NCBI GenBank assembly: GCA_032622095.1
Contig: CP136063.1
Location: 27,280,987-27,344,986 of the forward strand
From: Siphonodentalium dalli
Taxonomy: Eukaryota; Mollusca; Scaphopoda; Gadilida; Siphonodentaliidae
Direction: 5' to 3'
DNA: 64,000 nt
This document shows, one piece after another, positions 52,001-64,000 of this stretch. Position 1 is the first letter of the stretch. Each line of letters opens with the position of its first letter. The notes below the pieces were generated by a model. That model made no database searches. It was not told the origin of the DNA and saw only the letters and a program-made list of their open reading frames with translations. The translations under genes were made by a program, and so were the position numbers.

Positions 52001-54500
52001 TCATAACGGGCAACGATTATCTGTTCTGGAGACCATAATTAAACGTCGATAATTATCCTGAAATTATCCATAACGGTCACTGATTATCTGTGCTGGAGAC
52101 CATAGTTAAGGATCGATATCTAACCTGGAGTTCTCATGACGGGCAATGAGTATCTGTTCTGGAGACCATAATTAAAGATCGATATGTTACCTTGAGTTAT
52201 TCATAACGGGCAATGAGTATCTGTTCTGGGGACCATAATTAAAGATCGATATTTAACCTTGAGTTATTCATGACGAGCACTCATTATCTATTCTGGAAAC
52301 GATAACTAAACATCGATATTTAACCTAGAGTTCTTCATGACGGGCAACGATTATCTGTTCTGGAGACCATAATTAAACATCGATATTTATCCTGAAATTA
52401 TTCATAACGGTCACTGATTATCTGTGCTGGAGACCATAATTAAGGATCGATATTTAACCTGGAGTTCTCATGACGGGCACCGATTATATGTCCTGGAGAA
52501 CATAATTAAACATCGATATTTAATCAGGAGTTCTCATGCCGGGCACTGATTATGTGTTCTGGAGTCCGTAAATAAAGATTTATATTTAACCTGGTTTCTC
52601 ATGACGGGCACTGATTGTCTGTTCTGGAAACCATAATTAAACGTCTATATTTAACATGGAGTTATTCATGACGGGCACTGGTTATCTGTTCTGGTGTCCA
52701 TAATTAAACATCGATATTTAAATTTGAGTTATTCATAACGGGCAATGATTATCTGTTCTGGAGACAATAATTAAAGATCGATATTTAACCTTGAGTTATT
52801 CAAAACGGACAATGATTATCTGTTCTGGAGACCGTAATTAAATATCGATATCTGACCTAGAGCTATTCATGACGGGCATTGATTATCTGTTCTGGAGACC
52901 ATAATTAAATATCAATATTTAACCTGGAGATCTCATGACGGGCAATGAGTATCTGTTCTGGAGACCATAATTAAAGATCGATATGTTACCTTGAGTTATT
53001 CATAACGGGCAGTGATTATCTGTTCTGGGGACCATAATTAAAGATCGATATTTAACCTTGAGTTATTCATAACGGGCAATGATTATCTGTTCTGGAGACC
53101 ATAATTAAACATCGATAATTATCCTGAAATTATTCATAACGGTCACTGATTATCTGTGCTGGAGACCATAATTAAGGATCGATATTTAACCTGGAGTTCT
53201 CATGACGGGCAATGAGTATCTGTTCTGGAGACCATAATTAAAGATCGATATGTTACCTTGAGTTATTCATAACGGGCAGTGATTATCTGTTCTGGGGACC
53301 ATAATTAAAGATCGATATTTAACCTTGAGTTATTCATAACGGGCAATGATTATCTGTTCTGGAGACCATAATTAAACATCGATAATTATCCTGAAATTAT
53401 CTGTGCTGGAGACCATAATTAAGGATCGATATTTAACCTGGAGTTCTCATGACGGGCAATGATTATCTGTTCTGGAGACCATAATTAAAGATCGATATGT
53501 TACCTTGAGTTATTCATAACGGGCAGTGATTATCTGTTCTGGAGACCATAATTAAACATCGATATTTAACCTGGAGTTCTCATGATGTTCAATACGAATC
53601 TGTTCTGGAGACGATAAATAAACATCGATATTTAACATGGAGTTCTCATGGCGGGCAATGATTATCTGTTCTGGAGACCATAATTAAATATCGATATTTT
53701 ACCTTGAGTTATTCATAACGGGCAGTGATTATCTGTTCTGGAGACCATAATTAAAGATCGATATTTAGCCTTGAGTTATTCATAACGGGCAACGATTATC
53801 TGTTCTGGAGACCATAATTAAACGTCGATAATTATCCTGAAATTATCCATAACGGTCACTGATTATCTGTGCTGGAGACCATAGTTAAGGATCGATATTT
53901 AACCTGGAGTTGTCATGACGGGCAATGAGTATCTGTTCTGTAGACCATAATTAAAGATCGATATATTACCTTGAGTTATTCAGAACGGGCAATGAGTATC
54001 TGTTCTGGAGACCATAATTAAACCTCGATATTTAACCTAGAGTTCTTCATGACGGGCAATGATTATCTGTTCTTGAGATCGTAATTAAATATCGATATTT
54101 AACCTGGAGTTATTCATGACGGGCACTGGTTATCTGTTCTGGAGACCATAACTAAATATCGATATCTAACCTGGAGTTATTCATGACGGGCACTGATTAA
54201 CTGTTCTGGAGACCATAATTAAACATCGATATTTAACCTGGAATCCTGGTGTTCACATGACGGGCACTGATTATCTGTTCTGGAGACCATAACTAAATAT
54301 CGGTATTTAACCTGTAGTTAATCATCATGGGCATTGATTATCTGTTCTTGACTCCATAATTATCATCGATATTTAACCTTGAGTTATTCATGACGGGCAA
54401 TGATTATCTGTTCTGGAGACCACAATTAGACATCGATATTTAACATGGAGTTCTCATGACGGGCACTTTATTATCTGTTCTGGAGACCATAGCTAAACAT
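49060..54500 (+). repeat. Long duplicated satellite segment, copy 2 (matches about 34853-40500)
   Basis: Same order of variants as the copy 14.0-14.2 kb upstream, with several whole-monomer gains and losses between them. Its distal part merges into the 3.5-4.5-kb higher-order repeat that fills the end of the window. Confidence 0.8.
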
Positions 54501-57500
54501 CGATATTTAACCAGGAGTTCTCATGACGGGCAATGATTATCTGTTTTGGAGACCATAACTAAATATCGATATTTAACCTGGAGTTCTCATGACGGGCACT
54601 GATTATCTGTTTTGGAGACCGTAATTAAAGATTGATATTTAACCTGGAGTTCTCATGACGGGCACTGATTATCTGTTCTGGGGACCATAACTAAATATCG
54701 ATATTTAACCTGGAGTTATTCATGACGGGCACTGATTATCTGTTCTGGAGACCATAACTAAATATCGATATTTAACCTGGGGTTATTCATGGCGGGCACT
54801 GATTACATGTCCTGGAGACCATAATTAAACATCGATATTTAACCTGGAGTTCTCATGACGGACAATGATTATCTGTTCTGGAGGCCGTAATTAAACATCG
54901 ATATTTAACCTGGAGTTCTCATGACGGGCAATGATTATCTGTTCTGGAGGCCGTAATTAAAGATTGATATGTAACCTGGAGTTATTCATAACTACATATT
55001 TAACCTGGTGTTCTCATAACGGGCACTGATTATCTGTTCTGGAGACCATAACTATATATCGATATTTAATCTGGAGTTATTCATGACGGGCACTGATTAT
55101 CTGTTCTGGAGACCATAATTAAACATCGATATTTAACCTTGAGTTATTCATGACGGGAACTGATTATCTGTTCTGGAGACCATAATTAAATATCGATATT
55201 TAACCTGGAGTTCTCATGACGGGCAATGAGTATCTGTTCTGGAGACCATAATTAAAGACTGATATGTTACCTTGAGTTATTCATAACGGTCAATGATTAT
55301 CTGTTCTGGAGACCATAATTAAAGATCGATATTTAACCTTGAGTTATTCATAACGGGCAATGATTATCTGTTCTGGAGACCATAAATAAACATCAATTAT
55401 TATCCTGGAATTATTCATAACAGTCACTGATTATCTGTTCTGGAGACAATAATTAATGATCGATATTTAACCTTGAGTTATTCAAAACGACAATGATTAT
55501 CTGTTCTGGAGACCGTAATTAAATATCGATATCTGACCTAGAGCTATTCATGACGGGCACTGATTATCTGTTCTGGAGACCATAATTAAATATCAATATT
55601 TAACCTGGAGTTCTCATGACGGGCAATGATTATCTGTTCTGGGGACCATAATTAAAGATCGATATTTAACCTTGAGTTATTCATAACGGGCAATGATTAT
55701 CTGTTCTGGAGACCATAATTAAACATCGATAATTATCCTGAAATTATTCATTACGGTCACTGATTATCTGTGCTGGAGACAATACTTAAGGATCGATATT
55801 TAACCTGGAGTTCTCATGACGGGCAATGATTATCTGTTCTGGAGACCATAATTAAACATCGATATTTATCCTGAAATTATTCATAACGGTCACTGATTAT
55901 CTGTGCTGGAGACCATAATTAAGGATCGATATTTAACCTGGAGTTCTCATGACGGGCACCGATTATATGTCCTGGAGAACATAATTAAACATCGATATTT
56001 AATCAGGAGTTCTCATGCCGGGCACTGATTATGTGTTCTGGAGTCCGTAAATAAAGATTTATATTTAACCTGGTTTCTCATGACGGGCACTGATTGTCTG
56101 TTCTGGAAACCATAATTAAACGTCTATATTTAACATGGAGTTATTCATGACGGGCACGGGTTATCTGTTCTGGTGTCCATAATTAAACATCGATATTTAA
56201 ATTTGAGTTATTCATAACGGGCAATGATTATCTGTTCTGGAGACAATAATTAAAGATCGATATTTAACCTTGAGTTATTCAAAACGGACAATGATTATCT
56301 GTTCTGGAGACCGTAATTAAATATCGATATCTGACCTAGAGCTATTCATGACGGGCACTGATTATCTGTTCTGGAGACCATAATTAAATATCAATATTTA
56401 ACCTGGAGATCTCATGACGGGCAATGAGTATCTGTTCTGGAGACCATAATTAAAGATCGATATGTTACCTTGAGTTATTCATAACGGGCAGTGATTATCT
56501 GTTCTGGGGACCATAATTAAAGATCGATATTTAACCTTGAGTTATTCATAACGGGCAATGATTATCTGTTCTGGAGACCATAATTAAACATCGATAATTA
56601 TCCTGAAATTATTCATAACGGTCACTGATTATCTGTGCTGGAGACCATAATTAAGGATCGATATTTAACCTGGAGTTCTCATGACGGGCAATGAGTATCT
56701 GTTCTGGAGACCATAATTAAAGATCGATATGTTACCTTGAGTTATTCATAACGGGCAGTGATTATCTGTTCTGGGCACCATAATTAAAGATCGATATTTA
56801 ACCTTGAGTTATTCATAACGGGCAATGATTATCTGTTCTGGAGACCATAATTAAACATCGATAATTATCCTGAAATTATCTGTGCTGGGGACCATAATTA
56901 AGGATCGATATTTAACCTGGAGTTCTCATGACGGGCAATGATTATCTGTTCTGGAGACCATAATTAAAGATCGATATGTTACCTTGAGTTATTCATAACG
57001 GGCAGTGATTATCTGTTCTGGAGACCATAATTAAACATCGATATTTAACCTGGAGTTCTCATGATGTTCAATACGAATCTGTTCTGGAGACGATAAATAA
57101 ACATCGATATTTAACATGGAGTTCTCATGGCGGGCAATGATTATCTGTTCTGGAGACCATAATTAAATATCGATATTTTACCTTGAGTTATTCATAACGG
57201 GCAGTGATTATCTGTTCTGGAGACCATAATTAAAGATCGATATTTAGCCTTGAGTTATTCATAACGGGCAACGATTATCTGTTCTGGAGACCATAATTAA
57301 ACGTCGATAATTATCCTGAAATTATCCATAACGGTCACTGATTATCTGTGCTGAAACCATAGTTAAGGATCGATATTTAACCTGGAGTTCTCATGACGGG
57401 CAATGAGTATCTGTTCTGGAGACCATAATTAAAGATCGATATATTACCTTGAGTTATTCATAACGGGCAATGAGTATCTGTTCTGGAGACCATAATTAAA

Positions 57501-60500
57501 GATCGACATTTAACCTGGAGTTATTCATGACGAGCACTCATTATCTATTCTGGAAACGATAACTAAACATCGATATTTAACCTAGAGTTCTTCATGACGG
57601 GCAACGATTATCTGTTCTGGAGACCATAATTAAAGATCGATATTTAACCTGGAGTTATTCATGACGACCACTGATTATCTGTTCTGGAGACCATAATTAA
57701 ACCTCGATATTTAACCTAGAGTTCTTCATGACGGGCAATGATTATCTGTTCTTGAGATCGTAATTAAATATCGATATTTAACCTGGAGTTATTCATGACG
57801 GGCACTGGTTATCTGTTCTGGAGACCATAACTAAATATCGATATCTAACCTGGAGTTATTCATGACGGGCACTGATTAACTGTTCTGGAGACCATAATTA
57901 AACATCGATATTTAACCTGGAATCCTGGTGTTCACATGACGGGCACTGATTATCTGTTCTGGAGACCATAACTAAATATCGGTATTTAACCTGTAGTTAA
58001 TCATCATGGGCATTGATTATCTGTTCTTGACTCCATAATTATCATCGATATTTAACCTTGAGTTATTCATGACGGGCAATGATTATCTGTTCTGGAGACC
58101 ACAATTAGACATCGATATTTAACATGGAGTTCTCATGACGGGCACTTTATTATCTGTTCTGGAGACCATAGCTAAACATCGATATTTAACCAGGAGTTCT
58201 CATGACGGGCAATGATTATCTGTTTTGGAGACCATAACTAAATATCGATATTTAACCTGGAGTTCTCATGACGGGCACTGATTATCTGTTTTGGAGACCG
58301 TAATTAAAGATTGATATTTAACCTGGAGTTCTCATGACGGGCACTGATTATCTGTTCTGGGGACCATAACTAAATATCGATATTTAACCTGGAGTTATTC
58401 ATGACGGGCACTGATTATCTGTTCTGGAGACCATAACTAAATATCGATATTTAACCTGGGGTTATTCATGGCGGGCACTGATTACATGTCCTGGAGACCA
58501 TAATTAAACATCGATATTTAACCTGGAGTTCTCATGACGGACAATGATTATCTGTTCTGGAGGCCGTAATTAAACATCGATATTTAACCTGGAGTTCTCA
58601 TTACGGGCAATGATTATCTGTTCTGGAGGCCGTAATTAAAGATTGATATGTAACCTGGAGTTATTCATAACTACATATTTAACCTGTTGTTCTCATAACG
58701 GGCACTGATTATCTGTTCTGGAGACCATAACTATATATCGATATTTAATCTGGAGTTATTCATGACGGGCACTGATTATCTGTTCTGGAGACCATAATTA
58801 AACATCGATATTTAACCTTGAGTTATTCATGACGGGAACTGATTATCTGTTCTGGAGACCATAATTAAATATCGATATTTAACCTGGAGTTCTCATGACG
58901 GGCAATGAGTATCTGTTCTGGAGACCATAATTAAAGACTGATATGTTACCTTGAGTTATTCATAACGGTCAATGATTATCTGTTCTGGAGACCATAATTA
59001 AAGATCGATATTTAACCTTGAGTTATTCATAACGGGCAATGATTATCTGTTCTGGAGACCATAAATAAACATCAATTATTATCCTGGAATTATTCATAAC
59101 AGTCACTGATTATCTGTTCTGGAGACAATAATTAATGATCGATATTTAACCTTGAGTTATTCAAAACGACAATGATTATCTGTTCTGGAGACCGTAATTA
59201 AATATCGATATCTGACCTAGAGCTATTCATGACGGGCACTGATTATCTGTTCTGGAGACCATAATTAAATATCAATATTTAACCTGGAGTTCTCATGACG
59301 GGCAATGATTATCTGTTCTGGGGACCATAATTAAAGATCGATATTTAACCTTGAGTTATTCATAACGGGCAATGATTATTTGTTCTGGAGACCATAATTA
59401 AACATCGATAATTATCCTGAAATTATTCATAACGGTCACTGATTATCTGTGCTGGAGACCATACTTAAGGATCGATATTTAACCTGGAGTTCTCATGACG
59501 GGCAATGAGTATCTGTTCTGGAGACCATAATTAAAGATCGATATGTTACCTTGAGTTATTCATAACGGGCAATGAGTATCTGTGTTGGAGACCATAATTA
59601 AACATCGATATTTAACCTGGAGTTCTCATGACGGGCAATGAGTATCTATTCTGGAGACCATAATTAAAGATCGACATGTTACCTTGAGCTATTCATGACG
59701 GGCAATGAGTATCTGTTCTGGAGACCATAATTAAACATCGATATTTAACCTGGAGTTCTCATGATGTTCAATACGAATCTGTTCTGGAGACGATAAATAA
59801 ACATCGATATTTAACATGGAGTTCTCATGGCGGGCAATGATTATCTGTTCTGGAGACCATAATTAAATATCGATATTTTACCTTGAGTTATTCATAACGG
59901 GCAGTGATTATCTGTTCTGGAGACTATAATTAAAGATCGATATTTAGCCTTGAGTTATTCATAACGGGCAACGATTATCTGTTCTGGAGACCATAATTAA
60001 ACGTCGATAATTATCCTGAAATTATCCATAACGGTCACTGATTATCTGTGCTGGAGACCATAGTTAAGGATCGATATTTAACCTGGAGTTCTCATGACGG
60101 GAAATGAGTATCTGTTCTGGAGACCATAATTAAAGATCGATATGTTACCTTGAGTTATTCATAACGGGCAATGAGTATCTGTTCTGGGGACCATAATTAA
60201 AGATCGATATTTAACCTTGAGTTATTCATGACGAGCACTCATTATCTATTCTGGAAACGATAACTAAACATCGATATTTAACCTAGAGTTCTTCATGACG
60301 GGCAACGATTATCTGTTCTGGAGACCATAATTAAACATCGATATTTATCCTGAAATTATTCATAACGGTCACTGATTATCTGTGCTGGAGACCATAATTA
60401 AGGATCGATATTTAACCTGGAGTTCTCATGACGGGCACCGATTATATGTCCTGGAGAACATAATTAAACATCGATATTTAATCAGGAGTTCTCATGCCGG

Positions 60501-63500
60501 GCACTGATTATGTGTTCTGGAGTCCGTAAATAAAGATTTATATTTAACCTGGTTTCTCATGACGGGCACTGATTGTCTGTTCTGGAAACCATAATTAAAC
60601 GTCTATATTTAACATGGAGTTATTCATGACGGGCACTGGTTATCTGTTCTGGTGTCCATAATTAAACATCGATATTTAAATTTGAGTTATTCATAACGGG
60701 CAATGATTATCTGTTCTGGAGACAATAATTAAAGATCGATATTTAAACTTGAGTTATTCAAAACGGACAATGATTATCTGTTCTGGAGACCGTAATTAAA
60801 TATCGATATCTGACCTAGAGCTATTCATGACGGGCACTGATTATCTGTTCTGGAGACCATAATTAAATATCAATATTTAACCTGGAGATCTCATGACGGG
60901 CAATGAGTATCTGTTCTGGAGACCATAATTAAAGATCGATATGTTACCTTGAGTTATTCATAACGGGCAGTGATTATCTGTTCTGGGGACCATAATTAAA
61001 GATCGATATTTAACCTTGAGTTATTCATAACGGGCAATGATTATCTGTTCTGGAGACCATAATTAAACATCGATAATTATCCTGAAATTATTCATAACGG
61101 TCACTGATTATCTGTGCTGGAGACCATAATTAAGGATCGATATTTAACCTGGAGTTCTCATGACGGGCAATGAGTATCTGTTCTGGAGACCATAATTAAA
61201 GATCGATATGTTACCTTGAGTTATTCATAACGGGCAGTGATTATCTGTTCTGGGGACCATAATTAAAGATCGATATTTAACCTTGAGTTATTCATAACGG
61301 GCAATGATTATCTGTTCTGGAGACCATAATTAAACATCGATAATTATCCTGAAATTATTCATAACGGTCACTGATTATCTGTGCTGGAGACCATAATTAA
61401 GGATCGATATTTAACCTGGAGTTCTCATGACGGGCAATGATTATCTGTTCTGGAGACCATAATTAAAGATCGATATGTTACCTTGAGTTATTCATAACGG
61501 GCAGTGATTATCTGTTCTGGAGACCATAATTAAACATCGATATTTAACCTGGAGTTCTCATGATGTTCAATACGAATCTGTTCTGGAGACGATAAATAAA
61601 CATCGATATTTAACATGGAGTTCTCATGGCGGGCAATGATTATCTGTTCTGGAGACCATAATTAAATATCGATATTTTACCTTGAGTTATTCATAACGGG
61701 CAGTGATTATCTGTTCTGGAGACCATAATTAAAGATCGATATTTAGCCTTGAGTTATTCATAACGGGCAACGATTATCTGTTCTGGAGACCATAATTAAA
61801 CGTCGATAATTATCCTGAAATTATCCATAACGGTCACTGATTATCTGTGCTGGAGACCATAGTTAAGGATCGATATTTAACCTGGAGTTCTCATGACGGG
61901 CAATGAGTATCTGTTCTGGGGACCATAATTAAAGATCGATATATTACCTTGAGTTATTCATAACGGGCAATGAGTATCTGTTCTGGAGACCATAATTAAA
62001 GATCGACATTTAACCTGGAGTTATTCATGACGAGCACTCATTATCTATTCTGGAAACGATAACTAAACATCGATATTTAACCTAGAGTTCTTCATGACGG
62101 GCAACGATTATCTGTTCTGGAGACCATAATTAAAGATCGATATTTAACCTGGAGTTATTCATGACGACCACTGATTATCTGTTCTGGAGACCATAATTAA
62201 ACCTCGATATTTAACCTAGAGTTCTTCATGACGGGCAATGATTATCTGTTCTTGAGATCGTAATTAAATATCGATATTTAACCTGGAGTTATTCATGACG
62301 GGCACTGGTTATCTGTTCTGGAGACCATAACTAAATATCGATATCTAACCTGGAGTTATTCATGACGGGCACTGATTAACTGTTCTGGAGACCATAATTA
62401 AACATCGATATTTAACCTGGAATCCTGGTGTTCACATGACGGGCACTGATTATCTGTTCTGGAGACCATAACTAAATATCGGTATTTAACCTGTAGTTAA
62501 TCATCATGGGCATTGATTATCTGTTCTTGACTCCATAATTATCATCGATATTTAACCTTGAGTTATTCATGACGGGCAATGATTATCTGTTCTGGAGACC
62601 ACAATTAGACATCGATATTTAACATGGAGTTCTCATGACGGGCACTTTATTATCTGTTCTGGAGATCATAGCTAAACATCGATATTTAACCAGGAGTTCT
62701 CATGACGGGCAATGATTATCTGTTTTGGAGACCATAACTAAATATCGATATTTAACCTGGAGTTCTCATGACGGGCACTGATTATCTGTTTTGGAGACCG
62801 TAATTAAAGATTGATATTTAACCTGGAGTTCTCATGACGGGCACTGATTATCTGTTCTGGGGACCATAACTAAATATCGATATTTAACCTGGAGTTATTC
62901 ATGACGGGCACTGATTATCTGTTCTGGAGACCATAACTAAATATCGATATTTAACCTGGGGTTATTCATGGCGGGCACTGATTACATGTCCTGGAGACCA
63001 TAATTAAACATCGATATTTAACCTGGAGTTCTCATGACGGGCAATGATTATCTGTTCTGGAGGCCGTAATTAAACATCGATATTTAACCTGGAGTTCTCA
63101 TGACGGGCAATGATTATCTGTTCTGGAGGCCGTAATTAAAGATTGATATGTAACCTGGAGTTATTCATAACTACATATTTAACCTGGTGTTCTCATAACG
63201 GGCACTGATTATCTGTTCTGGAGACCATAACTATATATCGATATTTAATCTGGAGTTATTCATGACGGGCACTGATTATCTGTTCTGGAGACCATAATTC
63301 AACATCGATATTTAACCTTGAGTTATTCATGACGGGAACTGATTATCTGTTCTGGAGACCATAATTAAATATCGATATTTAACCTGGAGTTCTCATGACG
63401 GGCAATGAGTATCTGTTCTGGAGACCATAATTAAAGACTGATATGTTACCTTGAGTTATTCATAACGGTCAATGATTATCTGTCCTGGAGACCATAATTA

Positions 63501-64000
63501 AAGATCGATATTTAACCTTGAGTTATTCATAACGGGCAATGATTATCTGTTCTGGAGACCATAAATAAACATCAATTATTATCCTGGAATTATTCATAAC
63601 GGTCACTGATTATCTGTTATGGAGACCATAATTAAGGATCGATATTTAACTTGGTGTTCTCATGATGGTCACTGATTATCTGTTCTGGAGACCATAATTA
63701 AAGATCGACATTTATCCAGGAATTATTCATAACGGTCACTGATTATCTGTTCTGGAGACCGTAATTAAAGATCGATATTTAACCTGGAGTTATTCATGAT
63801 GACCACTGATCATCTGTTCTGGAGACCTTAATTAAACATCGATATGTAACCTGGAGTGCTCATGACGGGCAATGATTATCTGTTCTGGAGACCGTAATTA
63901 AAGATCGATATTTAATCTGGAGTTATTCATGACGAGCAATGATTATCTGTCCTTGAGACCACAAATAAACATCGATATTTAACCTGGAGCTATTCATGAC
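52300..64000 (+). repeat. Higher-order repeat, 3.5-4.5-kb unit, about 2.8 copies
   Basis: Distinctive joints recur in order. GAATCCTGGTG occurs at 54241, 57920 and 62420; the CATAACTACATATTT mini-monomer at 54987, 58666 and 63166; AAATAAACATCAATTATTAT at 55384, 59063 and 63563; GTCTATATTTAACATGG at 52643, 56122 and 60601. The spacings are 3679 then 4500 for the first three series, and 3479 then 4479 for the last. The second and third units are near-identical, apart from a 20-bp and a 1-bp deletion in the second. The first lacks whole monomers near 54.0 kb. The last unit runs off the window. Confidence 0.88.
53389..53410 (+). repeat. Microhomology deletion joint in satellite, copy 1
   Basis: CCTGAAATTATCTGTGCTGG replaces the longer form CCTGAAATTATTCATAACGG followed by TCACTGATTATCTGTGCTGG, which is seen intact at about 61349-61388. 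Twenty bases between two ATTA motifs are lost. The same joint appears at about 56870. Confidence 0.8.

Larger units (their letters stand above)
21562..64000 (+). repeat. Satellite DNA array, right block (66/67-bp monomer)
   Basis: This is the same satellite as 1-18833, in the same orientation, filling the rest of the window and running off its end. No gene or non-satellite island of notable size was seen in these 42.4 kb. The sequence is organised into several distinct HORs, listed separately. Partial monomers occur, for example at about 24012-24040, where TTCTGGAG passes straight into CAATGATTATGTG. Confidence 0.98.

Noticed and set aside
1-64000. TGTTCT in each monomer as a steroid-receptor half-site
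   Set aside because: Only a 6-bp half-site with no paired inverted half at the required spacing; chance in one monomer is simply multiplied by the repeat.
1-64000. CENP-B box, telomere repeat, rRNA or tRNA genes
   Set aside because: No match to the CENP-B box core, no TTAGGG-type runs, and no rRNA or tRNA signatures were seen on either strand.

Overview
The window is almost entirely satellite DNA, with no intact gene. About 61.5 kb of the 64 kb is one AT-rich (about 37% GC) tandem repeat. Its monomer is 66 or 67 bp, and every copy I read is head-to-tail in the same orientation from base 1 to base 64000 (roughly 900 monomers, my estimate). Two non-satellite islands of about 1.2 kb interrupt it: 18834-20052 and about 20349-21552. 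They are separated by only about 290 bp of satellite. The satellite has stop codons in all frames and shows no sign of coding.

The only recognisable protein remnant lies on the minus strand of the second island. It is a broken C-terminal part of a Crypton/DUF3504-type tyrosine recombinase-like protein, with the HxxR box still visible and the segment that should carry the catalytic tyrosine missing. This family is common in the genomes of marine invertebrates (cnidarians, molluscs, lancelets) and other animals. The window is therefore most likely eukaryotic, probably metazoan, heterochromatin (pericentromeric, centromeric or subtelomeric). The species cannot be named from this sequence.

The satellite is layered. 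Monomers come in two length classes, set by a TTCTCATG or TTATTCATG junction, and fall into several diagnostic variants. The variants are ordered into higher-order repeats (HORs) that differ from place to place: a 1931-bp unit (110-2571 and again at about 21834-23650, on either side of the islands), a 1362-bp duplication (6590-9313), a 1267-bp duplication carrying a 60-bp foreign segment (12080-14612), a 1222-bp duplication (23500-25940), a 132-bp dimer in three identical copies (about 26837-27273), a 2001-bp unit in three copies (about 40600-46690) and a 3.5-4.5-kb unit (about 52300-64000). Longer dispersed duplications (for example 34.85-40.5 kb against 49.06-54.5 kb) overlie these. Each monomer centres on an ATCGAT inside a near-perfect or perfect 18-bp palindrome.

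The first island (18834-20052) is not recognisable, but it holds two diverged direct copies of a module of about 185 bp, an AT microsatellite and a perfect 16-bp palindrome. The second island has a possible 9-bp flanking duplication, subterminal inverted motifs and 21-bp iterons at one end, as expected of a mobile element inserted cleanly into one satellite monomer. All offsets were obtained by comparing marker positions by eye; no alignment program was run.
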